Source: Microvirga arvi
Lineage (GTDB): Bacteria; Pseudomonadota; Alphaproteobacteria; Rhizobiales; Beijerinckiaceae
Reading direction: 5' to 3'
Assembly (NCBI RefSeq): GCF_016892765.1
Contig: NZ_JAFEMD010000003.1
Span: 62,001-126,000 of the forward strand
Length of the DNA: 64,000 nt
Below the pieces are notes generated by a model that had not been told where the DNA came from, did not search any database, and saw nothing but the letters and a program-made list of their open reading frames with translations. The position numbers and the translations under genes are program-made. Below, one piece after another: positions 47,297-57,500 of this stretch; within the stretch, counting starts at the first letter, position 1; every line of letters begins with the position of its first letter.

Positions 47297-48622
47297 ATGG
47301 CCGAAGCACAAAAACCCCGTCTCTCGCTACGCGACGTCCTGACCGACGGGCGCATTGCGCTCATGCTGCCCTTAGGGTTTTCCTCGGGTCTGCCATTCCT
47401 CCTCGTCTTCAGCACGCTCTCGGCCTGGCTGCGGGAGGCAGGGATCTCGCGGACCGAGATCGGCATGCTGAGCTGGGTGGCCCTGGCCTATTCCTTCAAG
47501 TTTCTCTGGGCGCCCATCGTCGATCGCTACGATGTGCCGGGTCTCGCGAATCTTCTCGGACGGCGTCGCGGCTGGATGGCGCTCTCCCAGATCGTCACGG
47601 CGCTCGGCCTCGTCGGCATTGCGCTGAGCAATCCGCAGACCAGCCTCCCTCTCACCATTGCCTCGGCGCTCCTCGTCGCCTTCGCCTCGGCCACGCAGGA
47701 CGTGGTGGTCGATGGCTGGCGCATCGACGTGGCCTCCACCGAGCGCCAGGGCATGATGGCCGCCTCCTACCAGCTCGGCTACCGGCTGGCTCTCATCTGC
47801 GCGGGCGCAGGCGCGCTCTACATCGCGGAGTTCATGAGCTGGCGCAGCGCTTATTTTGCCATGGCCGTTCTCATGGGCGTCGGGCTCGTCGGCACGCTCC
47901 TGGCCCCACGCGGCAACGAGAGCGCTGCGCGCGAGCGGCTCCCCTTCAGCGCGGCGATCATCGAGCCGCTCACCGATCTCTTTCGGCGCAAGGGGCTGAT
48001 CCTCATCCCCATCCTCGCGCTCATCGCCTGCTTCCGCCTGCCGGATTTCGTCGCCGGCGTCATGGCGAACCCGCTCTACATCGACCTCGGCTTCTCCAAG
48101 ACCGACATCGCCGATGTGTCGAAGCTCTATGGCATCTGGGTCGGCATCGCCGGCGCCTTCGCGGGCGGCCTGGCGCTGACACGGCTCGGCCTGTGGTGGA
48201 CGCTGCTGGTCGGCGCCGTGATCGCCGCCTCGTCGAACCTGATGTTCGCTTGGCTTGCTTTCGAGGGAGCCGACAAGCTCCTGTTCATCCTCTCGATCAG
48301 CATCGACAATTTCGCCTCGGGCTTCGCTGGCTCTGCTCTCATTGCCTATATGTCGGGCCTGACCTCGCCGGGATTCGCCGCCACGCAATATGCGCTGCTC
48401 AGCTCGCTCTACGCCCTGCCGGGCAAGCTCATCGGCGGTGCCTCCGGCGCTGTGGTGGATGCCTATGGCTATCCGCTCTTGTTCACAGCCACGGCCAGTA
48501 TCGGCATCCCCCTGGTGATCCTGTGCTTCGTGGTGCGTCGGGATACCATGAAGACGGTCGCCAAGAGGGATGCGGAACTGGACGACACCGCGCCCGCCGT
48601 CGCTGCCGGGTCACGGGCATAA
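47297..48622 (+). CDS. ampG: AmpG-type MFS muropeptide permease
   Basis: A 441-residue MFS protein. The N-terminal segment LPLGFSSGLPFLLVFSTLSAWLREAGIS and FLWAPIVDRYDVPGLANLLGRRRGWM are the AmpG signatures, along with SATQDVVVDGWRID. It imports anhydro-muropeptides for cell-wall recycling and beta-lactamase induction. Twelve hydrophobic helices plus a polar C-terminal tail are seen. The start MAEAQKP at 47297 is chosen over a frame opening at 47237. It follows the SIR2 gene by 60 bases; no functional link is implied. Confidence 0.9.
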   Translation: MAEAQKPRLSLRDVLTDGRIALMLPLGFSSGLPFLLVFSTLSAWLREAGISRTEIGMLSWVALAYSFKFLWAPIVDRYDVPGLANLLGRRRGWMALSQIVTALGLVGIALSNPQTSLPLTIASALLVAFASATQDVVVDGWRIDVASTERQGMMAASYQLGYRLALICAGAGALYIAEFMSWRSAYFAMAVLMGVGLVGTLLAPRGNESAARERLPFSAAIIEPLTDLFRRKGLILIPILALIACFRLPDFVAGVMANPLYIDLGFSKTDIADVSKLYGIWVGIAGAFAGGLALTRLGLWWTLLVGAVIAASSNLMFAWLAFEGADKLLFILSISIDNFASGFAGSALIAYMSGLTSPGFAATQYALLSSLYALPGKLIGGASGAVVDAYGYPLLFTATASIGIPLVILCFVVRRDTMKTVAKRDAELDDTAPAVAAGSRA

Positions 48623-48631
48623 GCTCAAACA

Positions 48632-48731
48632 GTCATCCCGGGGCTGCGCAGCAGAGCCCGGGATCGTTGGACCAGAATGGCGCCTCATCTTGATAGCGAC
48701 CCCGGCTCTGGCTCTGCTCGGCCGGGATGAC
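48632..48731. repeat. Dispersed palindromic element B (GTCATCCCGGGGC type)
   Basis: About 100 bases bounded by GTCATCCCGGGG on the left and CCGGGATGAC on the right, with internal complementary blocks rich in GCAGAGCC/GGCTCTG. It lies between the convergent ampG and sugar dehydrogenase genes, where it may also help end transcription. Confidence 0.72.
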
Positions 48732-48748
48732 GGATCATAGATCTGCAA

Positions 48749-49501
48749 TCAAACCCAGCCACCATCCACGAGGTAGGTCTGCGCCGACATGGCGCTGGAA
48801 TCGTCAGAGCCTAGGAACAGCGTGAAGTTGGCGATGTCCTGCGGCACGAGCTTGCGCTTCACACACTGGCGCTTGAGCAGTTCCTTCTCGCCTTCTGGAG
48901 TCAGCCAGAGATCGATCTGGCGCTGGGTCATGATCCAGCCCGGCACCACGCAGTTGACGCGGATGTTCCTGTCTCCGAGCTCCCGTGCCAGCGCGCGGGT
49001 GAGGCCCACCACGGCGGATTTCGCAGTCTTGTAGGCTGCGAAGGCATCGTCGCTCACCATGTAGCTCGTCGAGCCCATGTTGATGATCGAGCCGCCGCCC
49101 GCCTTCACCATGTCCGGCAGCACGGCCTGCGCTGCGAAGAACTGGTGGTCGAGATTGGTGGCGAAGCGCTCGCGCCAGTATTCCGGCGTCACCTGGTCGA
49201 TGGTGTGGCGGTCGTCGCGCGCCGCGTTGTTGACGAGGATCGTGATCGGCCCGACCGCCTCGCTCGCGCGCCGAATCGCCGCCTGAAAAGCGGGGATGTC
49301 GCGCACGTCGCTATGCTCAAAGTGAACATCCTTCCCAAGCTCCTTCGCCAGGGCTTGGCCGGCCTCGGCGTTGTAGTCGAGGATGGCGACCTTACTTCCT
49401 TGCGCATGGAACGAACGCACAATGCTTTCGCCGATGCCGCTCGCGCCGCCGGTGATGAGAACGGTCTTGCCCTTCAGGGAGCCGTAAATGGTCTGGGTCA
49501 T
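48749..49501 (-). CDS. xdh: SDR sugar dehydrogenase, D-xylose 1-dehydrogenase-like
   Basis: A 250-residue classical SDR. The glycine motif is TGGASGIGESIV, NNAARDDRHTIDQVTPEYW and YKTAKSAVVGLTRALARELGDRNIRVNCVVPG include the catalytic Tyr and Lys, and the end is YLVDGGWV. The order and wording closely follow the Caulobacter xylose dehydrogenase as I recall it (IYxSLKGK start, DDRHxxxxVTxxYW, TPEGE). It would oxidise xylose, or arabinose, to the lactone, the first Weimberg step. It is the last gene of the leftward sugar operon; downstream Weimberg enzymes are absent here. Confidence 0.8.
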   Translation of the reverse strand: MTQTIYGSLKGKTVLITGGASGIGESIVRSFHAQGSKVAILDYNAEAGQALAKELGKDVHFEHSDVRDIPAFQAAIRRASEAVGPITILVNNAARDDRHTIDQVTPEYWRERFATNLDHQFFAAQAVLPDMVKAGGGSIINMGSTSYMVSDDAFAAYKTAKSAVVGLTRALARELGDRNIRVNCVVPGWIMTQRQIDLWLTPEGEKELLKRQCVKRKLVPQDIANFTLFLGSDDSSAMSAQTYLVDGGWV

Positions 49502-49559
49502 GAAACTCTCTTCTCGATGTCAATAAAGCGCTCTAAGAGACGCGCCGGCTCGCAGCCGG

Positions 49560-50339
49560 TCAACTCGCCCCCGGCCCCGGTGTTGCTCCCGGCGGACACT
49601 TGCCGAGAATGATCATGCCGAGCACCTCGTCCTGTGTCACGTCCTGCACGTTGGCGGAGCCCACGAGCTTGCCGTTCTTCATCACGCTGACCCTGTCGGC
49701 GAGGCCGAACACGTCGTGGATATCGTGGCTGATGAGGAAGATGCCGATGCCCTCCTTCTTCAGCTGCAGCACGAGGTCGGCCACCTGCTGCGTCTCGGCA
49801 GGCCCGAGCGCCGCCGTCGGCTCGTCCATGATGAGCACCCGGGCGTTGAAGTAGATCGCGCGCGCAATCGCCACCGACTGACGCTGGCCGCCCGAGAGTG
49901 CCTTCACCGGTTCCTTGAAACGGCGGAAATGCGGGTTGAGACGCGCCATCACGTTGCGCGTCTCGGCCTCCATCGTCGCATCGTCGAGGGTGCCATAGGG
50001 CGTGAGCACCTCGCGGCCGAGGAAGATGTTGCCGGCCGCATCGATATTGTCGGCGAGCGCCAGCGTCTGATAGATCGTCTCGATCCCATAGCGCTTGGCA
50101 TCGCGCGGCGTCGAGATGTCGGCATGCGCGCCGTTCACGTAGATCTCGCCCGCATCCGGCTTGTAGGCGCCGGAGAGAATCTTGATCAGGGTCGACTTGC
50201 CGGCGCCATTGTGGCCGAGCAGGCCCACCACCTCGCCGGGACGAAGATCGACGGACACCCCGTCCACGGCCTTGATGCCGCCGAAGGCGATGGAGATGTT
50301 GCGCATCTCGACGAGAGGCGTCGTTCCATTCGTTTGCAT
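49560..50339 (-). CDS. xylG: Sugar ABC transporter ATPase (XylG-like, single domain)
   Basis: A 259-residue ATPase with Walker [15 protein letters not shown], signature [16 protein letters not shown] and Walker [14 protein letters not shown]. Classical XylG and RbsA have two fused ATPase domains (about 500 residues); here there is one, so the functional unit is presumably a homodimer. It powers the pentose importer formed with the permease 13 bases upstream. The substrate is inferred from the xylF-like binding protein and the dehydrogenase. Confidence 0.86.
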   Translation of the reverse strand: MQTNGTTPLVEMRNISIAFGGIKAVDGVSVDLRPGEVVGLLGHNGAGKSTLIKILSGAYKPDAGEIYVNGAHADISTPRDAKRYGIETIYQTLALADNIDAAGNIFLGREVLTPYGTLDDATMEAETRNVMARLNPHFRRFKEPVKALSGGQRQSVAIARAIYFNARVLIMDEPTAALGPAETQQVADLVLQLKKEGIGIFLISHDIHDVFGLADRVSVMKNGKLVGSANVQDVTQDEVLGMIILGKCPPGATPGPGAS

Positions 50340-50352
50340 GATGCGCTAATCC

Positions 50353-51651
50353 TTACTTGATGCGGCGGCGATAGAGGCTGTCGACCCAGACCGCCAGGAC
50401 GAGCACAGCGCCAACGACGATGTTCTGCAGGGGCGTATCGACGCCGAGCAGCACCATGCCCGATTGCAGCGACTGCATGACGAGGGCGCCCAGCATGGCG
50501 CCGGCAATGGTGCCAATGCCGCCGGCAAGCGACGTGCCACCGATGACCGCGGAGGCGATCACGTAGAGCTCGTCGAGGCTGCCCGCCGCATTCGTCGCCG
50601 CGTTGAGGCGCGCGGTCGAGATGCAGGCAGAGATGCCGCAGAGCAGGCCCATGAGGCCGAACACCTTCATGAGGGTCCAGCGGGTGTTGATGCCCGACAG
50701 CTCCGCCGCCTCCGGATTGCCGCCGATGGCGAAGACGTAGCGGCCGAAGCGCCGGCGCGTGGCGATGAAGGTCATGATCAGGCCGACCACGACGGCGATC
50801 AGGACCGGCAATGCGACACCGTGCGGAATGAACAGCCCGCCCTCGGGCCATGCGATGCCGTTGGCTTCCGCCCAGCGGCGCGCCGTGCCGGCGGGAAGCG
50901 GATAGGCGTTGACGATGGCGGCGGCACCGAGCACGGCGACGCAGGCGACAACGGCGATGACCGCATCGGCCCAACCGGGCCGCACCGGGAAACCGAAGCG
51001 CAGGCGCCGCCGGCGCGCGAAGCCTAGCGCAATGACGATCAGGCCGCAGGCGAGCGCTGCGATGACCCATGTGACGGTGGCGCCGAGCGCGCCTTCCACG
51101 CCGCCGCCGAAGGCCTTGAAGCGCGTGTCCATGGGCGCGATGGTCTGCCCCGCCGTGACCCACCAGGCCGCGCCGCGCCACACCAGCAGGCCGCCGAGGG
51201 TGACGATGAAGGAGGGAATGCCGAGATAGGCGATGAGCCAGCCCTGGAAGAGGCCGATCAGCCCGCCGACCGTGACGGCGATCAGCACCGCAAGCGGCGC
51301 GGTGAGCCAATGCTCGAGCCCGAGATAGGCCGGCAGCCACTGTACCTGCGCGACGCCGATGATCATGCCGGTGACGCCGAGGATCGCACCCACCGACAGG
51401 TCGATGTTGCGGGTGACGATCACGAGCACCATGCCGGTGGCCATGATCGCCACGGAGGCGGTCTGGACCGACAGGTTCCAGAGATTGCGCGGGGTGAGGA
51501 ACACGCCGCCGGAGAGGAGATCGAAGCCGATCCAGATGACCGCGAGCGCTGCCAGCATGCCGAGCATGCGGACATCGATCTCGAGCTTCGAGAGGAGCGA
51601 GCCGGACGCGGCGCTCGGCGGCGGGGCGGTGCTGGCAACGGGTGCGGTCAT
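50353..51651 (-). CDS. xylH: Sugar ABC transporter permease (XylH-like)
   Basis: A 432-residue permease of the ribose/xylose (RbsC) class with about ten hydrophobic segments. The conserved AFGGxVEGAL-like region, FAIGGNPEAAELSGINTRWTLMKVFGLMG and GGTSLAGGIGTIAGAMLGALVMQSLQSGMVLLG are recognisable. It is longer than RbsC and nearer XylH (about 390). The N-terminal 20 residues are proline-, alanine- and serine-rich. It lies between the ATPase and, beyond a palindromic element, the binding-protein gene. Confidence 0.87.
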   Translation of the reverse strand: MTAPVASTAPPPSAASGSLLSKLEIDVRMLGMLAALAVIWIGFDLLSGGVFLTPRNLWNLSVQTASVAIMATGMVLVIVTRNIDLSVGAILGVTGMIIGVAQVQWLPAYLGLEHWLTAPLAVLIAVTVGGLIGLFQGWLIAYLGIPSFIVTLGGLLVWRGAAWWVTAGQTIAPMDTRFKAFGGGVEGALGATVTWVIAALACGLIVIALGFARRRRLRFGFPVRPGWADAVIAVVACVAVLGAAAIVNAYPLPAGTARRWAEANGIAWPEGGLFIPHGVALPVLIAVVVGLIMTFIATRRRFGRYVFAIGGNPEAAELSGINTRWTLMKVFGLMGLLCGISACISTARLNAATNAAGSLDELYVIASAVIGGTSLAGGIGTIAGAMLGALVMQSLQSGMVLLGVDTPLQNIVVGAVLVLAVWVDSLYRRRIK

Positions 51652-51674
51652 GGGAGTGGCTCGTTTGGAGAAGC

Positions 51675-51840
51675 GTCATTCCGGGGCCGCAAAGCGGAGC
51701 CCGACCCGGAGGGCCGCGCCGCAAGCGTGGAAATCCATAGCCGCTAGCAATGCAGGATGAAGCACAAAGGTCCGTGCATCGTCCTGAACCGTAGTGTTTA
51801 TGGATTCCGGGCTCGCGCCAGAGGCGCGCCCCGGAATGAC
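51675..51840. repeat. Dispersed palindromic element C inside the xylose operon
   Basis: A 166-base unit bounded by GTCATTCCGGGG (left) and CCCCGGAATGAC (right), perfect complements, with a partial inner AAATCCATA / TATGGATTCC symmetry. It separates xylF from xylH, which are transcribed in the same direction, so the message must read through it. It is of the same family as elements A and B. Confidence 0.8.
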
Positions 51841-51849
51841 AGTGTTGGA

Positions 51850-52896
51850 TCAGTTGCAGGCCTTCACACTGCCTGCCTTCACGCCCTGGCAGACCACCTC
51901 CTTGGAAGCCCAGCCGGCATTGATGACCACGTCGAGATTGTCCTTCGTGACCGCGACAGGGGTCAGGAAGAGAGCGGTCATGGTCTGCTTCTTCGGGCCA
52001 AGGTTCCATGGCTTCGCGCCTTGGATCTCGCTGAGCTTCTTGCCGCCGGCGAGCTGGATGGCGATCTCCGCGGCATTGCGGCCGAGTTCACGGGCGTCTT
52101 TGAACACCGTCACGGTCTGCGTGCCGAGCGCCACGCGGTTGAGCGCCGCCTTGTCGGCGTCCTGGCCCGACACCGGCACGGTGCCGGCCAACCCTTGAGC
52201 CGCGAGGGCCGCGATGGCGCCGCCTGCGGTGCCGTCATTGGCGGCGATCACCGCGTCGATCTTGTTGTTGTTCTTGGTCAGGAACTGCTCCATGTTCCGC
52301 TGCGCGTTGGCAGGGAGCCAGCCGTCGGTATAGGCCTCGCCGACATTCTTGATCTTGCCGGAAGCCATGGCGGGCTTGAGAACTTCCATCGAGCCCTGGA
52401 ACAGGAAGTTGGCGTTCGGATCCGAGCCCGAGCCCTTGATGAAGGCGTAGTTGCCCTCGGGCTTGACCTTCAGAACCTCGCGAGCCTGGAGGCGACCGAC
52501 CTCGACGTTGTCGAAGGTGAGATAGAAGGCCTGCGGGATCTCGATGAGGCGGTCGTAGCCCACGACTGCGATGCCTTCGGCCACGGCCTTCTCCACCGCG
52601 GGACGAACCGCATCGGCATCCTGCGCCAGAACGATCAGCGCCTTGGCGCCGCGGGAGATCAGGCTCTCGATGTCGGTGAGCTGCTTGGCAGGCGAGGACT
52701 GGGCATCGGCCGAGACATAGGTGCCGCCTGCCTTCTCGACGGCGGCCTTGATGGCGGCCTCATCCGTCTTCCAGCGCTCTTCCTGAAAGTTCGACCAGCT
52801 GACGCCGACCACCGGGCCCTTGCCTTGGGCGAAGGCGGCCCCGGCGGAGAGCGCCAAGGCGGCAAGGGAGATGAGAACGTGTTTCTTCGATACCAT
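51850..52896 (-). CDS. xylF: Xylose ABC transporter substrate-binding protein (XylF-like)
   Basis: A 348-residue periplasmic binding protein. Signal peptide [23 protein letters not shown]; mature start [23 protein letters not shown], the XylF-type N-lobe. Further blocks are [58 protein letters not shown] and [27 protein letters not shown], a type I pentose-binding fold. AGGAGG sits five bases upstream of the ATG. It is the first gene of the sugar operon and diverges from the ROK repressor. Confidence 0.9.
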   Translation of the reverse strand: MVSKKHVLISLAALALSAGAAFAQGKGPVVGVSWSNFQEERWKTDEAAIKAAVEKAGGTYVSADAQSSPAKQLTDIESLISRGAKALIVLAQDADAVRPAVEKAVAEGIAVVGYDRLIEIPQAFYLTFDNVEVGRLQAREVLKVKPEGNYAFIKGSGSDPNANFLFQGSMEVLKPAMASGKIKNVGEAYTDGWLPANAQRNMEQFLTKNNNKIDAVIAANDGTAGGAIAALAAQGLAGTVPVSGQDADKAALNRVALGTQTVTVFKDARELGRNAAEIAIQLAGGKKLSEIQGAKPWNLGPKKQTMTALFLTPVAVTKDNLDVVINAGWASKEVVCQGVKAGSVKACN

Positions 52897-53094
52897 TGGT
52901 TCCTCCTGATCGGCGTCCCTCGGGGGTTCAAGGCGCCGGGCACATGGCAGCTGTCGGACCCAGGCGGATCGACGGACGTGGCTCAACCTGCCATGCATTA
53001 TTGTTCGAGCGCGGAAATAATTATCCCGAGACAATCCACCTTCAAGCTCCCCTTTCTAATATTTTGGTCTGATATTCAGCACGCACCGATTTGT

Positions 53095-53115
53095 TTTATT
53101 CGTACTGTGAATAAA
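53095..53115. promoter_or_regulatory. Inverted repeat TTTATTC-N7-GAATAAA, candidate ROK operator
   Basis: A perfect 7+7 bp inverted repeat ends eight bases before the ROK gene start, in the 227-base divergent interval shared with xylF. Its position would let a dimeric repressor shut its own gene and perhaps xylF. Binding is inferred, not shown. Confidence 0.6.
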
Positions 53116-53123
53116 CTACGGCC

Positions 53124-54332
53124 ATGAGCATGCTTCCACTCTCGTCTCGTGAATCCGCCCGACGGCGCCTGCTCGATGCCTTGCGCCGGGAGGGGCCTCT
53201 GGCGCGCGTGGAGATCGGCCAGCATCTCGGCATGAGCCCGGCGACGGTCTCGGAGCTGACGGCAAGCCTGATCGACGAGGGCATCCTGATGGCGGAGGAC
53301 AGCGCCGATCAGAGCCCGGGCCTGATGCGGGGGCGGCCCAAGACCCGCCTTTACTTCGCCGAGACCCTGGGGTCGGTCGTCGGGGTCTGGACGGGCTTCA
53401 ACCGGATCGAGCTGCGGCTCGTGGACAGCGCCGGACGCACCCGGGCGAGCCGCCATGTGGAGCGCCGCCTGCGCAATCTCGAAGCCGAGGAGCTGATGGA
53501 TGTGCTGGCCCAGACCATCGCCACTTTTGCCGAGGAGAGCGGCGCCCGCGACGTGAAGGCCGTGGGCCTCGCCTGCCAGGGCTATGTGGACACCCGCGAC
53601 GGGATCGTGGCCTGGAGCCCGGTGCTCGGCACTCGCGACCTCCCCCTGGCGTCGGGCCTCAGCCAGCGTCTCGGCAAGCCGGTTCTCATGGAAAACGATG
53701 CCAGCGCCATGGCCTTCGCCATCGCACAGCGCAATGCCGACCTGCGCTCCGGCCGCACCGCCTGCCTGATGGTGGGCGACGGCGTGGGCCTCGGCTTTCT
53801 CATCCAGGGCGAGCTCTATCGCGGGGCGCGCTTCGGCGGCTCCGAGTTCGGCCATGTGCGCCTGCGGCGGAGCGGCCCGCAATGCCGCTGCGGCGGGCGC
53901 GGTTGCATCGAGGCCTATCTCGCCGATTATGCCCTGCACCGGGACGCGCAGCTTATCGACCACCGCCCAGCCCCGACCCTGCTGCTGCCGAGCGAGGAGG
54001 CCATGAGCGACATCGTGGGCCAGGCCCGCGCGGGCGATCCCGCCCTCCTCAACCTGTTTCATGCGGCCGGCGAGGTTTTGGGCGACGCGGTCGGCATCCT
54101 GATCCAGACGCTGGAGCCCGACCACATCGTGATCTGCGGCCCCGGCACGCGCGCCATGGACCTGCTGCGCCCGTCGTTCGAGTCCGCGCTCGAATCCCAG
54201 ACCATTCCGGAACTGCGCGCGCTCGCCACCATCCACGTGGTGGAATCCTCCATGGACCTGCTGACGGAAGGCGTGGTGATGCAGGCCCTGCGCGACCTCG
54301 ACCTCGACCTCGCGCGGCTGAAGGCGGCGTGA
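53124..54332 (+). CDS. ROK-family repressor (XylR-type)
   Basis: A 402-residue protein. The N-terminal winged helix spans about residues 10-60 (EGPLARVEIGQHLGMSPATVSELTASLIDEG). A ROK sugar-kinase-like domain follows: VGLACQGYVDTRDGIVAWSP, GKPVLMENDASAMAFAIAQ, MVGDGVGLGFLIQGELYRGARFGGSEFGHVRL, and the zinc motif CRCGGRGCIEAY. It probably represses the adjacent xylose operon until the sugar or a derivative binds. It is divergent from xylF. Confidence 0.88.
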   Translation: MSMLPLSSRESARRRLLDALRREGPLARVEIGQHLGMSPATVSELTASLIDEGILMAEDSADQSPGLMRGRPKTRLYFAETLGSVVGVWTGFNRIELRLVDSAGRTRASRHVERRLRNLEAEELMDVLAQTIATFAEESGARDVKAVGLACQGYVDTRDGIVAWSPVLGTRDLPLASGLSQRLGKPVLMENDASAMAFAIAQRNADLRSGRTACLMVGDGVGLGFLIQGELYRGARFGGSEFGHVRLRRSGPQCRCGGRGCIEAYLADYALHRDAQLIDHRPAPTLLLPSEEAMSDIVGQARAGDPALLNLFHAAGEVLGDAVGILIQTLEPDHIVICGPGTRAMDLLRPSFESALESQTIPELRALATIHVVESSMDLLTEGVVMQALRDLDLDLARLKAA

Positions 54333-54365
54333 GAGTTTCACGACGGAGCGGGCCCCATCCTTGAG

Positions 54366-54473
54366 CCCTCATCCTGAGGAGCCTGCGGAGCAGGCGTCTC
54401 GAAGGATGCTTCCAGAGAGTACGGAATCCTCCTTCGAGACGGATTGCTGGCGCAATCCGTCTCAGGATGAGGT
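54366..54473. repeat. Dispersed palindromic element D (CCTCATCCTGAG type)
   Basis: About 108 bases. CCCTCATCCTGAG on the left mirrors CTCAGGATGAGG on the right; inside, CGTCTCGAAGGA mirrors TCCTTCGAGACG. This is a different family from elements A to C. It lies between the ROK gene and the RTX gene, convergently transcribed. Confidence 0.78.
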
Positions 54474-54516
54474 GAAAAGAACGAGGCTGACAAGAACACG
54501 GCTGTGCCTCAGCACA

Positions 54517-54550
54517 ACGAAAATGCCGCCCGGCTTGCGCAGGGCGGCAT
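54517..54550 (-). terminator. Rho-independent terminator of the RTX gene
   Basis: On the minus strand ATGCCGCCC pairs with GGGCGGCAT (9 bp) over a short GC-rich loop, followed by TTTTCGTTG. It lies 25 bases past the RTX stop. Confidence 0.8.
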
Positions 54551-54574
54551 GACTTTTAAGTCTTCGTCTTTCGT

Positions 54575-57500
54575 TTAGATGACGAAGAAGTCGTTGTGAG
54601 TCAGGGGAAGGTTCTTGGTCAGAGTTGCGATTTTCACCTGAGCCTTCGATCCTGTGCCGTCCTGATCGTAGTAGAGTGCGCCGGTCTTCTTGTCATAGAT
54701 GATCCGGTCCTCCCGATCCTGCGCCTTCGTCGCCTTCACGAACATGTCCGAGCCGAACTTCTTCGGCTTGGACGCCGTGCCGGAGCCCAGCTTGGTGAAG
54801 TATTTGTTATCCAGGTGGAAGCTGTCATCGCGCACGTTGAAGTCGAGGATGCGGTCGACGTTGCTGCTCTTGTTGAGCTTGGTGTCGAACACGAAGGTGT
54901 CCTTGCCGGCTCCGCCCCGCAGCAGGTCGTTGCCGAGGCCGCCATAGATCTTGTTGGCTCCGGCATTGCCGGTGATCACATTGGCGAAGTTGCTGCCCTT
55001 GAGCTGAAGAGCGTTGCCGCCGATAGCGTACAGATACTCCACCTCGGTGCCGGCCCCCATGTTGAAGTTGACGGAGGCATAAACCGTATCGATGCCGCCG
55101 CCTGGCACTTCCACCACGTAGTCGCCGAGATCGTTGGCGTAATAGGTGTCGTTGCCGGTTCCGCCCTCCATGGCATCGATGCCGGTGCCGCCGTCGATCA
55201 GGTCGTCGCCAGCACCGCCGAAAAGAGCGTCGTTGCCACCAAGGCCGGAGAGGACGTCGTTGCCGCCCAAGCCATCGATCCTGTTGCTGGCATCGTTGCC
55301 GGTCAGCGCGTTGGCAACCTCGCTGCCGGTCAACGTGGTGGCCACCGTGCTCACATCCAGGCGGATGTTCTCGATGTTGGCGAAGTCGCTTTGGTGCGTC
55401 AGGACGAAGTCGCTGGTGATCACCACGGTATCGGTGCCTTGCCCGGCATGCTCGACGATGCGATCACCCGCAGCGACATAGTAGGTGTCGCTGCCGGTCC
55501 CGCCCTCCAGGATATCGGCGCCGGCACCGCCGACCAACACGTCATCGCCGGCTCCCCCTTCCAGGGTATCGGTACCAGCGTCACCGTTCAGCACGTCGTT
55601 GCCGCCTTCGCCCTTAAGACGATTGGCGATCTCGTTGCCAATCAGCGTGTCGCCAGAGCCTGAACCGATCAGGCCTTCGATGGATGAGAACGTGTCTCCG
55701 GCGACAGTGCCGGTCCCGCCGGCCGGCAGGGCGATCGTGACGGAAACGGTGGAACTGGCATAGCTTGCATAGTCAAAGCCTTCACCACCGTTGAGATCAT
55801 CCGCACCGGCCCCGCCGTCTAAAGTATCAGAGCCATTCCATCCTGCGAGTGCGTCATTCCCGTCGCCGCCGAAAAGAGCATTATCATCGGTGTTAGTGCC
55901 CTGCAGGGTATCGTTGAATTTTGATCCTATCAGCCCCTTGATCGAAACCTTTCCTTCGTACATGCCATAAGTGTCGCCTGCTGCCTCGCCCCTGTTCTGG
56001 GACGCATCCCAAAGGACGGCAGCAACAGCTTCGGTAGCCCCTGCATAGGAGGCAAAGTTATCCCCAGCATCACCCTCCAGCCGATCGGCGCCAGCGCCAC
56101 CTTGCAGCGTATCGTTGTCGGCATTGCCGAAGAGCTGATCAGCACCAGCACCACCGATGATCAAATCATTGCCGGCGAAGCCATAGATCTCGTCGTCGAG
56201 GATGGCGTTCTGCTTCTCCCCGGTCCAGCCGATCAGAACGTCGTCGTAGTTCGTTCCGCTCAAGGCCTCGATCTCGATATAGGTGTCGCCCTTGGCTTCA
56301 TTGGTATTCTGCGATGCATCCTCAAGGCTGACCGTGACGCCGATGCCGGCGGTGGAGTATTCGTAGGTCAGATAATCGCGACTGTCGCCGCCCTCGAAAT
56401 AATCCGCGCCTGCACCGCCATAAAGGAGATCCGAACCGCCAGCCCCTTTGAGGGTGTCATTGCCATTGAAGCCCTTGATCGTGTCGTTGCCGTCATTGGC
56501 CCAGAACTGGTTATCGTTCGCGTCACCCTCCAGCAGGTCATTGAAGGTCGAGCCGTCGATGACCTCGATGCCGTCATAGCTGTCGCCGGCGGCATATCCG
56601 GTGTTATCCGCGATCTTGTGCATGAAGACCTTTACGGCCGCATCGGCGTCGGCATAGGTGGCCGTGTCTTTGCCGGCACCGCCTACGAGGCTATCGCCCC
56701 CTGCGCCACCGATGAGATGATCATCTCCAGCGCCGCCTAGAAGCGTATCCTTTCCGTCATTCCCGTAGAGTTGATCACCGCTGTGTTCAGTCCCGACGTA
56801 GTAGTCGTTCTTAGCCGTGCCTTGGACGTTGACCTTGACGAGACGTGGATCAACAATGGCTGAGGATACGTCCTGCTGGCTGCGCGTCCAGTCTTCCCAA
56901 GCCACAGACAGACGTCCGTCGGCCATTTCTGTGATCGTGGGCTGGCGAAAACCGTTAGGACCGTCGAGGGTCAAGGGATTGTTATTCTCGTTGCCGCTGT
57001 TGCCATTGGCATCCATGACCTTCAGAAGGATTTTGGGTGTGAAGGTCGTGTCGGAATACGTGACGGCAATTCGGCCACCGCGGATTGCAGTGACATTGAA
57101 GTGACCCTCAAACGTATAAGCGTCGTTCGTGATTACGATGTCGCTGCCTGAGCCGATGCGAACACCGTCTTGGTTATAGAATCCGGCAACAAGGTTTTTA
57201 CCTTGGGACTTGACAACGGCAAATTGTCCGTTGGGGACACCATTGGCATCCTTCAAGGCGACAACCTGCGATCTATCTCCAGCTCCCACATTTACCAATG
57301 TGCCAAGGGCGCCCGTATTACCGGTCAATGTAAAAGTTCTAAAATAAATGTTGTCGCCTTCACCATACGAGTAAACGTACTTGTTAGATGCAATCTGATT
57401 GATACTCGGGTAGTCAACTATCGAATCCCCATCATGGAGCACGTAGGGGCTGTTGTTCGTCAGCGAGCCATCGGCAGCATGCGCCTGGAAATAGACGAAG

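Noticed and set aside
50186..52009. 607-codon minus-strand frame across xylH and element C
   Set aside because: Same strand but a different frame from xylH; arginine- and histidine-rich, and it would span the intergenic palindrome.
53076..54341. 421-codon minus-strand frame opposite the ROK gene
   Set aside because: The ROK frame has a helix-turn-helix and zinc motif; this one is its shadow.
54900..56800. Repetitive DNA resembling a tandem repeat or CRISPR array
   Set aside because: The periodicity comes from codons of calcium-binding nonapeptides in the RTX protein; there are no constant repeats with unique spacers.
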